Shown in pieces: positions 55,379 to 64,000 of a stretch of 64,000 nucleotides of DNA (within the stretch, counting starts at the first letter, position 1; the number at the start of each line of letters is the position of its first letter). The stretch spans positions 39,601,028 to 39,665,027 of the forward strand of contig CM047428.1 of the NCBI GenBank assembly GCA_026168455.1, given 5' to 3'. Source of the DNA: Theocolax elegans. Its lineage: Eukaryota > Arthropoda > Insecta > Hymenoptera > Cerocephalidae. The notes under the pieces were generated by a model, which made no database searches, had not been told where the DNA came from, and saw only the letters and a list, made by a program, of their open reading frames with translations. Both the position numbers and the translations under genes were made by a program.

Positions 55379-56520
55379 ATGATGCACACGGCGTCGACTC
55401 CTAACGACGATAATCAAACCGATCAGATAATTGTTGGAATCCAATCGGATCACCGGCTATTCTTTTCGGTACGACTCGGTGAGAAGGACTTTAAAGCACT
55501 TTTCGATCCTGGCGCCATGGTCTCTCTTGTACGATCAGATGTTATCGAACAGTACAAGTTCAAATGGAGACCTGTCAAGGTTTTCGTGAAAGGTGTGGCT
55601 GGACCAGCACTTAAAGTCCTTGGCCTTATCGACATTCCATTCTGTGTAGAAAACCTTGATAGCAATATCCAACTGAGAATTGTAGAGAATATTGAGCATT
55701 CCATCATTCTCGGTATGGATTTTCTACAACATTGGAATTTGCAAGTCAAATTCGGCGAAGCTATCTGGCGTATTGGCGAGAGTGATTGGAGACACTTCGT
55801 CAGAGATACAGCTCATGACATTGATTCGAGGATTTCCGCTGAATGTGCTGGTATAATTGAGATACAGGACGACCAGCGGAAACAAGTCAAAGAGTTAGTT
55901 GAAAGCCTACTTTTGCCCTCGGGAGACGTCCACAGATTTAGTACGTTAAGGGAGCACCACATAGAGGTTGAGCCTGGTGCAAGACCGGTTCGTCATAAGC
56001 CAAGATGTATGTCTCCCAAGGTCTTCGAATTTACCCAGAGTGAGGTCAAAAAGATGTTTGACAAGGGCATTATTGAACCGAGTGCGAGTGATTAGTCAGC
56101 TGCTCCGGTCATCGTTCGCAAGAACGAAGGAAGTTATCGCTTCTATATCGATTTTCGAGACCTTAATGCAGTCACAAAACGTGATTCTTATCCAATTCCT
56201 AATATGGATACCATATTGGATAAGCTGCATAATGCAAGGTATATATCAAAAATCGATCTTAAGAAAGCGTACTTCCAAATATTAATGGCCGAGGCGAGCC
56301 GGAATTATACTGCATTTGCTGTACCCGGGTCGGGGCTGTGGCAATTCACGAGAATGCTGTTTGGCCTCATGAATGCTCCTATGACCTTTGCACGGCTTAT
56401 AGATGCAATTTTCGGACCTAAGGTGGAACCTCATGTGTTTGGTTATCTAGACGACTTAAGATCGTTTGGTTATCTAGAGACTAAGACTAAGATGTCTCAA
56501 GCAGCTCCTCAAGGCTTATG
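55379..56520 (+). pseudogene. pol: aspartic protease and partial reverse transcriptase
   Basis: The retropepsin-like domain has ALFDPGAMVSLV at 55496-55531. The middle residue of the D-S/T-G triad is Pro here (55508-55510), which should abolish activity. ILGMDFLQHWN follows as the second conserved protease motif. The RT start (VEPGARPVRHKPR, KGIIEPS) is cut by TAG at 56093, where the family has Trp in SDWS. The RT fingers and palm follow (DFRDLNAVTK, KIDLKKAYFQI, then YLDDL near 56444-56458, the catalytic Asp pair). The frame ends at ~56520; thumb, RNase H and most of integrase are missing. Confidence 0.88.
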
Positions 56521-56560
56521 ATTTAAATTTGCCGTACACTTTCCTAAGGTGCGTAAGGCA

Positions 56561-56715
56561 TGTCTGCTAAACTGGCACCAAAGTATGACAGACCCTTTGA
56601 AGTTAAAGAAGTATTATCTCCAGTAGTTCTGAGACTAGAAGAGTCTGGACGGAAACGGACCGAGGTATACATATCCGATGTGAAGAGATATATACCACCT
56701 CGGGTTGCCATGTAA
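56561..56715 (+). pseudogene. Integrase C-terminal remnant
   Basis: A plus-strand frame reads LAPKYDRPFEVKEVLSP, VVLRLEESGRK, and ends RYIPPRVAM and a stop at 56713-56715. This is the small beta-barrel tail found at the end of gypsy integrases. It directly follows the truncated RT, so the ~2.5 kb expected between them was deleted. Confidence 0.75.
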
Positions 56716-56920
56716 AGCGGTAGGAAAGACGCATCGGCGTACGTGAGAACAGTCAGCGAAGGCTAGGCTTGGTGACTGAATGACACGTCAATATCATACG
56801 AAGCACGAAGACTCATTGAAGCAGCCTCCAATGGAAGAAAAGAAGAGAAGCGTACAGCGCGTAGTCGTGGATAGATTGTGCCTTTCTTTCGACTCGGCCT
56901 TCCCGAAGGAAGTAGAGTCT

Positions 56921-56933
56921 AGGGGCGGGCCTT
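56921..56933 (+). other. Polypurine-tract-like site
   Basis: AGGGGCGGGCC immediately precedes the 3' LTR, where plus-strand priming occurs in this class. It is not purely purine. Confidence 0.4.
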
Positions 56934-57708
56934 TGTGACGAAAATCTTCACACAATCTATTCACGACGAATAGAATATTTAAATTGGTGAATTGTAAGTC
57001 GTCGGAGTCTTTCGTATGTCAAGGCCAACGGACGACACTTGTTTGTTTTTGTACAAATGTACAATTACGCGCGCAAAAGTACGTAGGGATGAGAGCGCGA
57101 GTGTGTATGTGTGTGTGTTTCCCACTTTCATCCCTTTTTCGGAAATTACGCAATTGCCTATTTAGTACGTCCCGATCCGCCGCTCGAGGCGGACAAACTA
57201 AATCCGGTGCCGAATATACATAGAGTTTACGGCTAAGCCAAGGCGCGTGAGGCGTAAGAGCCGTCAGATCCCGCATTATCCTCACGGGTACGCCGGTACC
57301 CGAATAGCGGAGATCGGGACAGAGTAATCCGCAGGCGAGTATCTCGATCCGGTTGACTCCCGAGACTTCCGCCCACGCGAAAAATCATTGTCGCGGCACG
57401 AGGCCTGGATGGCCAAATGTTAAATTATTTAAATAAATGTTTTATTCATTTTTATTTTAATTGTTTGAGGATTTATTGTTCCCCGCTCCCGACCACATCC
57501 TATTAATTTAAACTAATCGAGTCGAGGCAAGGAGGATCGCCCGAATCCTCCATACCGTTCGTCCCAGCGAACTCGTTTTCCTGGCGGCAACACGCAGTTG
57601 GCGATAAATTAAATAATTGTGTGCGCGGCATTGGGCAACGCGGCCCAACGGTCAATTTTAATTATAAAAAATAATTAAAATCGCCGGGTACGCGAATACC
57701 ATGTCACA
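56934..57708 (+). repeat. 3' LTR of the gypsy element
   Basis: 775 bp, TGTGACGAAAATC...CATGTCACA. At 57285 it jumps across ~240 bases that are present in the 5' LTR (39222-39457). Confidence 0.92.
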
Positions 57709-58432
57709 GTTTACACTATAAGTTACATGATAAATGAATATATTGATCTCCTCAAGCGAAAGACTATTTCTCACAACTCAGTAAGGCGGGCTGTATTAAT
57801 ACCAGCCACTTTTAATACCTCACGGGATGAGTGTATGATAAAAAACCAAGACAAGCTAATTCAATATAAAAAATATAATTTATTATAGTATTAAATTAAA
57901 TAAACCGAAAAAAAGAAAGAAAGTAAAAGTAAATTTATTGTATTTCGCCCTGAGTGTGCCTGGTAGGCTCTTCAGTAGAGTCCTGGCAACCGGTCTCTAG
58001 ATACATATGAATGATGTAATATAAAAATTTTGAAAATCTTCTCTATACCGACGAGGAAGACATGGTGTAAATATGCCCTACCGATAGCAAACTTTAGTAT
58101 GTGCCACACATTAACAGGTAGCTCCTTAACGCACTTCCATAGAACTAATGACTTAATCGACAGAATATTGCCATATAAAGCATTTTGTGGTCCGTGCCAC
58201 ATAATTTTAAAATTGGATTTTTTTTAGCCATTGGAAAATTCGTGAATCTATTGCTTGTTTACACGATAAATTATATGATAAATGAATTTATTGATCTCCA
58301 CAAGCTAAAGACTATTTTTCACAAATCAGTAAGGCGGACTGTATTAATACCAGCCACTTAAAATACCTCACAGGATGAGTGTTTGAAAAACGTGGTTGTC
58401 TCATCAGTAGAGACCAGGCATCTGGTCTCTAG
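57709..58432. repeat. Dispersed repeat 'R', copy alpha right part and copy beta
   Basis: 57709-57990 completes copy alpha (AAAGACTATTTCTCAC, CAGTAAGGCGG, ATTAATACCAGCCA, CCTCAC(G/A)GGATGAGTGT, then an AT-rich stretch and GGTCTCTAGATACA). Copy beta (~58030-58432) repeats GTGCCACACATTAACAGG to the same GGTCTCTAG, where the solo LTR begins. Confidence 0.8.
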
Positions 58433-59888
58433 TGTGACAATTTGCTTTGCACATGTCAAGAGCGAGCGACTGAACCCATGACAAACACCTACCTACCCGG
58501 ATAAGCTAAACGAGTCCCTAGCTATACTACCTACCCATATACTCTTCCCTAGCTACCTACCCGCACATCAGCTACATCCTACCTACCCTCACAGTCTAAT
58601 AACCCCACCCCAAGCGCAACACACACATGCAGCCGAAGCACTAGGTGATCCTGGCGAGGAAGTCCTGGGCGAGCATAGAAATCAGGAGGGCTCCTTCGGG
58701 TCTAACTCAACAGCATAGATGGATCAAGGGAGGCTGTCGATGAATGAGCCTAGAGGACACTCCTCAGCTCTACAGTGCAGCAGTCAGGGCGATGAGATGG
58801 TACCCAGGCAGGAAGCCGAAGAACCTCCAACGCCAAGCAAGATACAGCTGTAAAAGAGATATTTATAAGAACAAATACGCATTAAAAGGGTAAGGAGCAA
58901 GGAAGAGGATCAACAGCAATCGGCAGAAGACAAAGACAAGGGAATACGTGTACAGCTGTATATAATCACTACAGCTGTACAAGGAACAGTATAGGACAAA
59001 GAGGTTAGGTTGCTGTACACAAACAACGTGTACAGCAGACCTTGTAAAATACTATACACCTGAACACGCACACTAGCGTGACCCCAACACTGAATGAATT
59101 ACCTGGAGTAGTTGAAGACCTGGGACCGGTCGTTCTGGTACGTCGTCGTCGTGGAGAGATGATCGAGGCGGCGTCGGGCAGCAATGCAGCGGCGGGTGAG
59201 CTTCGTACCTGAAACTCACGCCGTACCAATTAGTTGAGATAAGCAAGACGGAACGATGTAATAATTACCCAGGAGGAAGTCCTACAGCATCGCCGAGAGG
59301 TACACTGCACCAGGTCAACAAACGCCATACATCTGACTTGTAACGATACAGCCTGAACACTGCGGCACTCGACACGCTCGCACGACGCGAGATCGAGGTG
59401 CCGCGCACGAGTACGTACTGCGCAGGCGCGCGGTACGAACACGGGACTCTCGAGCACGCCGAGAGTCAGAGCTCTACGGTCCGCCGTCCTAAACGGATAA
59501 TACCGACAAGGTTAATAAGTAGCTAGCGAGAGAGATAGAGAGAGTGACATCGCCATTGAGGGACGAGTGCCGATTCCTCCAATAAAGGTTGGTGAATTAT
59601 TCACTCCAGCTGCGTACGGTACCGCCGAGTACCCGTACTAGTGTGTGCGAGATCCTGGTCCCCTCCTTCCCCTTCCCCTCCTTACAGCATAACCCGGTGC
59701 GGCGAGAGTACTGCTCTGTATATAGTGTCCGGTTAAGATAACCCGCGTGTTATCGTTATTCGTCGCGTGTTAACGCGGCTGGCGCCCACCTTTTCACTTA
59801 ATTGTTTATTAGAATAAATATTTGTCTTATTTATAATACATAGTTGACTCTAATTGACCTGCACCCTGATCCCCAGTGCGGCGTCACA
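58433..59888 (+). mobile_element. Solo LTR, family A, copy 3 (best preserved)
   Basis: 1456 bp from TGTGACAATTTGCTTTGC to CCAGTGCGGCGTCACA, with CTAG on both sides (58429-58432 and 59889-59892). The uninterrupted target GTCTCTAGATACA is present at 57995 in the sister repeat. Promoter-like and polyadenylation signals (AATAAA near 59813) lie in the last 100 bp. Confidence 0.95.
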
Positions 59889-60650
59889 CTAGATACAGAT
59901 GAATGAAATAATATAGAATTTTGATAAACAGCTCTATTCCGACGAGAAAGACATGGGGCAAATATGCCCTTCCTCGTCCTCGTTCCTTGTTTAATTTTAT
60001 ACCTATATCAATTATATATTTTATTTTGACCTAGCTTGTCTTGGTCTTTTTTCAAACACTTATCCTGTAAGGTGTTTAAAGTGGTTTGTATTAATACAGT
60101 CCGCCTTACTGAGTCGTGAGAAATAGTCTTTGTCTTGAGGAGATTAATAAATACATTTATCATATAACTTAAGGTGTAAACAAGCAATAGATTCACGAAT
60201 TTTCCAATAGTTGATAAAATTCAAATATTAAAATTATATGGAATTGGACCACAAAATGCTTTATATGGCAATATTCTGTCGATTAAGACATTAGTGCTAT
60301 GGAAGTGCGTTAGGGGGCTGCCTGTTCATTTGTGGCACATACTAAATTTTGCTATCGGTAGGGCATATATAACCAAGTCTCCCTTGTCAGATTTGAGCTG
60401 TTTTTCAAAATTTTTATATTACATCATTCATCTGTATCTAGAGACCGGTTGCCTGGACTCTACTGATGAGCCCACCAGGCATACTCAGGGCGAAATACAA
60501 TAAATTTTCTTTTCCTTTCTTACTTTTTTCCGTTTTCTTAATTTTCTACTACAATCAACTAAATTCTTTGTTTTGACTTAGCTTGTCTTGGTCTTTTTCA
60601 AACAGTCATCCTGTGAGGTATATAAAGTGACTGGCATTAATACAGTCCGC
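59889..60650. repeat. Dispersed repeat 'R', end of copy beta and inverted copy gamma
   Basis: After the CTAG duplication copy beta runs on briefly (ATACAGATGAATGA). 60050-60650 is the inverted form: ACAGTCCGCCTTACTGAGT, GTGGCACATACTAAA, GTATCTAGAGACCGG. The inverted pair could fold into a large hairpin. Frames in it are shared because of DNA identity and no protein is recognised. Confidence 0.75.
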
Positions 60651-60651
60651 C

Positions 60652-61060
60652 TTACTGAGTTGTGAGAAATAGAATACAAATTCTCATAATTTGCGGTTCA
60701 CTGCTTGATAACTTATCAAAATTAGCTTCAAAGCTTGCAAAAGCTAAAGCATTATTATATATCCGAATATTTTTGCGAAAATGAATACTATCTTCTGATG
60801 TTCCAGTAGCTAATTGCTTTAACTTTTCCGGATAAGGAGGAATTTTCGGCAAGTCTACATTACGCTTGTGACAACAATTAGAAAATTCTTTATCTTTCGT
60901 ATATTCAAAAGCAAAATGTTTAGCATTACAATGTTTACAAGTTTCAGTCATAGAACCTAAATTGTTTTCGATAATTATTTTCTCATTAAAATCTACATTT
61001 GCTATTCGGCCTATTATTTTGGCTTTACTGACTAATTTTAAAGTCTGTTAATTTTTAATC
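60652..61060 (-). pseudogene. Helitron-like helicase, N-terminal fragment
   Basis: The minus-strand frame contains CKHCNAKHFAFE, SNCCHKRNVDLPKIPPYP and HFRKNIRIYNNALAFASF, a recognisable signature of the segment that precedes the Rep domain in insect Helitron proteins. Coding continues upstream to ~61030 without ATG (KLVSKAKIIGRIANV). Upstream of that (61250-61600), Lys/Glu-rich pieces in several frames (KYVREKEALRKKEAYIQSK) look like decayed basic repeats of the same protein. No Rep or helicase motifs follow, so it is only a fragment. Confidence 0.7.
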
Positions 61061-61836
61061 TAGATGCGAATTTTTCATACTTTAAAATTTTTTTCCTCTT
61101 TCGTAATAATTGGTTCATTATATACGTTATGATATTTTCCATCATCAATTTTTAATTTTTTAAATAATATAATTGGAATTTTCATGTCGTCGGTTTTGCA
61201 ACGTTATCGTTAGAATTTGCCCTAATTTATGATTATCTTTTTTTCTATTCTTATTTAATATTTTTATTTTTAATCTTTTGTTTTCCTTTTTTCCTTCTTG
61301 TTCAGTTGTTATTTCGCCACTATTCATTGTATGCTTTTTTAAAATGGTTTACTGTTTTCTCTTTAGTTGTTTTGCTTTCATTTTGCCATCATTACTATTT
61401 TTACTTTGTATATAAGCTTCTTTTTTTCGTAATGCTTCTTTTTCTCGTACATATTTTGTTTCACCATTATTCATTGTTTCCTTTTACAACCTGGATTGTT
61501 GTTTTTTGCTTAGTTGATTTTCTTCTTCATCATGAAATAGTTTATATTTATTTTCTCGGTAATATGAATTATACGTTGGGATTTCACAATTGGTTTCTAT
61601 TGCAGTAATAGAATCAACGCAATTGATTTTATTTTTACTATATAAATTCAGTATTTTTTGTTGTTCAAATTCAATTTTTGTTCATTAAATTTAAAACTAC
61701 GAAAGATGTTTCTTTTGATTGGTATTGTTGAAACACTATATAGTTCATATTTGGTAAAATGGGGAACATCGTAATATTACGTATTTCGTAAATTTTTAAT
61801 AAATACAAACGCATTTGAGAAATCTCAAAGTTTAAA

Positions 61837-62327
61837 CTACATGGGCATAAATTGAATAGAGACAGCAAAAGCTATTGCCAAAATTCCACAATCATAGGTA
61901 TAAGTTTGAAATTTCACTGTTTGGAAAACAATTTTTAATTGTCGATTATCTGGAAATAATCTATTGATGTAAATTTTATGTTCATCTTGTAAATGTTTAG
62001 CATTCAAACTATCATAAATGTGTGTCGCTTTATTATTGTAATACACACAAATCCAATGACCTTTTTCAGAATTTCCAGAAAATAATAATTGAATGTATTC
62101 ATTGGAATCATTGGAATCGCATTATTCATTGGAATCGCATTATTCATTGGAATCGCATTAATATTATATGGTTTTTGAACTAGAAGAGTTGCTTGCATAT
62201 TGAATGGCGTCCATGATTTAATGATGTTATTAAATTCTAAAATGTGGTCATCATTTAACTTAGAAGCATCGCCGTTATGTGCTCCAATACCTTTTACAAT
62301 TAATTTTTGTTCTTTCGTCAAACCCAT
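61837..62327 (-). pseudogene. C48-like cysteine protease remnant beside the Helitron piece
   Basis: The minus-strand reading starts MGLTKEQKLIVKG at 62327. After a 19-bp repeat expansion (62098-62165, giving NAIPM repeats), a frameshift near 62075-62095 leads into GHWICVYYNNK, then THIYDSLN and TYDCGILAIAFAVS. The His, Asp and Cys of a Ulp1/C48-type triad are visible (GHW, YDS, DCG), so it is the same fold class as 24913-26469 but not closely similar. Downstream, helicase-like sequence suggests it was part of a Helitron that carried a protease. Confidence 0.65.
62098..62165. repeat. 19-bp tandem repeat in the protease remnant
   Basis: ATTCATTGGAATCGCATT repeats three to four times. It lengthens the reading without breaking it. 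Confidence 0.85.
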
Positions 62328-62719
62328 TATAAAGACGGTTTAATCAACAAAATGATTCACATTTAGAATAGTAATTTTTTTTTCCGTGTGAAACTGGAGA
62401 AATCTTTCATAACACAACGACGAGGGTCCACAGTCGTCAACAGTGCCGGATTCTTACCAGCTAGAACTCCAAATCCAACGCTTTCACCTGCCCAGCCAGG
62501 AATTGTTTTTCACATTACTTCAAGCTGGGAGGCGTGTCTGTGACATGCGTCATTCGTTCCTTATTCTTTCCTCCCACGTTGAGACTGTCACTTATCGTGA
62601 AACGACCTTCCTTGCGGTTTCGAGCGCGCGCTGCAAGGTGGCACAGGCTCCGGACCCCGCCATGTGAGATACTCCCTGAGTACCCTTTGATGGACAAAGG
62701 AAAGATTGGAAAGACTCTT

Positions 62720-63500
62720 TCAATTCTTAAGGTTGTGTCCAGGCTCAACGCACCTGTAGCATGACGAGGACCTGTCCACTCCCTTGTACTTCCGTTTCGT
62801 GTGGCCGAAGTCTAGGCACCGATAGCACCTCTCGACCAAAACTCGATCCCGAACGCGACAGCTTACAAAACCGACGCAAAGATGTCGCATCGACTTTAGC
62901 TTGTCAGCGGTCTCGGAATCTAGCTTCACGATGGCTGTCTTTTGTTGATTGTGGTTAGGACCCAAAAGCTTCACCTCTCAAAAACATCTTTTTGGTTTTT
63001 CCGTAGAACTCTTGTACAAGAGTGTCTACGGTCTTCAGCCCTGTGTTGACGACCATGGAGATGTTAGGCTGCTTTGCACAAGCAGACTACATAGCTTGAA
63101 GTTTGCTCTTTAGATGGTCGTAAGTGGAGTCGATGTCCTCCTGCGCTTTCTCTACCTTCTCGTATTCCTTGTGGAATATTTCTATCTCCACTTGCGATTC
63201 CTTACTATAGGCAGAGATGCCACTGATGCCACTACCAAGGCTGGTAACGCTGCCGTTTCGTAACCTGCTTGCGGATGTAATATTCAACATCTGTAACGAC
63301 GGCTGTTGTTGGCGGTTATATTTTGAGGGCCCCACCTTTGACGTGACCGTAGAACGAAGCGCATGATGGCCTCCCCCAAAATCCATGAGGCCAGCGTCGG
63401 CCACCGGGGCTTTCACCCGATCGGAACCGACGACGGCATTGGCTCCTAGTTTGTAGCTGCCCGCTTGGGGTAATAGGTATTCCATTTGCTTGCTCATCAT
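62720..63500 (-). pseudogene. Non-LTR retrotransposon ORF1 remnant with zinc knuckles
   Basis: The N-terminal part (63500 to 63087) is Ser/Gly-rich with a coiled-coil-like end (VEIEIFHKEYEKVEKAQ) and a stop at 63087. After ~110 bp in other frames, a second piece (62974-62720) carries RVRDRVLVERCYRCLDFGHT with a first CCHC knuckle whose last Cys is Tyr (KRKY), then CYRCVEPGHNLKN. Two to three adjacent CCHC knuckles typify ORF1 of R1/TRAS/jockey-group elements. The gene is broken by a stop and frameshifts. No ORF2 is seen in the window. Confidence 0.7.
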
Positions 63501-63639
63501 TCTTCTTCAACTGTTTGGTCCACGGAGGCTATTTTGTTTCATCTTTACCCTACACGCGAGCGTGACGAGCTTTCCCCCATCAGCCACCCGGGGGACGCGC
63601 CGCATACGGGAACAGGAAACCCCGCGCGGAGTAATATTA

Positions 63640-64000
63640 ATAAATTGTTTAAATTGATTAATAATTATTATAATTTTTTTATTTTTCTAAACGATTATTT
63701 AATATTCTTTTATAAAGCTGAAAAAAATAAAATATAAATTAGTAGAAAATAGTATTTATAACTAAGTACTTTAGTTTAGTGAACTAAACATAATTATAAA
63801 TTGAATATTTTATTTCATAAATACTAACATAATGCATAGTACTTAATTTAATTAATGAGAAATTGCGCCTCTTGAAGAAATAGATACTGATTAAAGACTG
63901 AACAATATAACAATAATTACAATTGCATTAAAATAAAAATTTATAATAAACCTTGACAATACTTTGTAATAAGCTTAAATTTATATAAATTGTGTTAAAA
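63640..64000. other. AT-rich end of the window, nothing recognised
   Basis: Very AT-rich, short homopolymers, no frame or repeat of note. Confidence 0.6.

Larger units (their letters stand above)
38872..57708 (+). mobile_element. Ty3/gypsy LTR retrotransposon riddled with nested insertions
   Basis: LTRs at 38872-39882 and 56934-57708 both begin TGTGACGAAAATC and end GTCACA. GTTT flanks the whole unit (38868-38871 and 57709-57712). The other R repeats in the window show the uninterrupted target (58250-58265, CTTGTTTACAC). Order: 5' LTR, primer-binding-like site, long leader, gag, protease, partial RT, integrase C-terminus, purine tract, 3' LTR. Later insertions at 40383-44078, 44738-46740, 48268-49047 and 49212-50654 explain its 18.8-kb length. 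All coding parts are broken and much of pol is deleted, so it cannot move by itself. Confidence 0.93.

Noticed and set aside
1..64000. Telomeric TTAGG arrays, rRNA or tRNA genes
   Set aside because: None were seen on reading through; TTAGG occurs only singly.

Overview
This window is repeat-rich eukaryotic DNA from an arthropod genome, most likely a hymenopteran and possibly an ant. That is an inference from AT-rich sequence with CpG-rich islands, GT-AG introns, the mixture of DUF4817-type Tc1/mariner, PIF/Harbinger-like, Helitron, non-LTR and Ty3/gypsy elements, and the absence of anything bacterial. I see no rRNA, tRNA or CRISPR array and no intact host gene. The one long intact reading frame is a Ulp1/C48-type cysteine protease (24913-26469, minus), which appears to be transposon cargo.

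Layout. 1-10620 is a satellite array of about 32 copies of a 327-bp dimer built from two diverged ~163-bp monomers, with irregular higher-order duplications. 10621-12430 is non-coding transition DNA. 12436-19160 is a stack of nested duplications: a broken host-like gene fragment, a 1944-bp palindromic (fold-back) transposon with an 8-bp target duplication, and three identical copies of the last exon of a Tc1/mariner-type transposase. Two more exons of that transposase family, in the same orientation and with compatible phases, lie at 21843-22025 and 35509-35680.

22106-33785 is a giant (~11.7 kb) DNA transposon. Each end is an inverted ~2.5-kb array of ~15 units of a ~166-bp repeat, followed inward by a short conserved GC-rich block and an A/T homopolymer tract. 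The core holds two divergent genes: the protease on the minus strand and a PIF/Harbinger-type (ISL2EU/IS4EU-like) transposase with zinc-binding N-terminus and SWIM-type C-terminus on the plus strand. The transposase is dead: stops, frameshifts, an Asp-to-His change at a catalytic position, and a second fold-back element (27730-29671) inserted in it. The protease frame is open.

33786-38690 is non-coding repeat DNA with duplicated AT-rich blocks, GC-rich ~60-bp repeats and MITE-like hairpins. 38872-57708 is one very decayed Ty3/gypsy LTR retrotransposon (target duplication GTTT) that has been a target for at least six later insertions: a fold-back element with a solo LTR inside it, a solo LTR inside another solo LTR, and two further solo LTRs, most with readable 4-bp target duplications. 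Its long leader carries repeated hairpins that keep their pairing by compensatory changes. gag has in-frame stops and a frameshift; pol keeps protease and part of RT, then jumps to the integrase C-terminus. 57709-60650 holds more copies of the repeat this element landed in, with another solo LTR (58433-59888, CTAG). The window closes with Helitron-like fragments including a second C48-like protease remnant (60652-62327, minus) and a non-LTR ORF1 remnant with zinc knuckles (62720-63500, minus).
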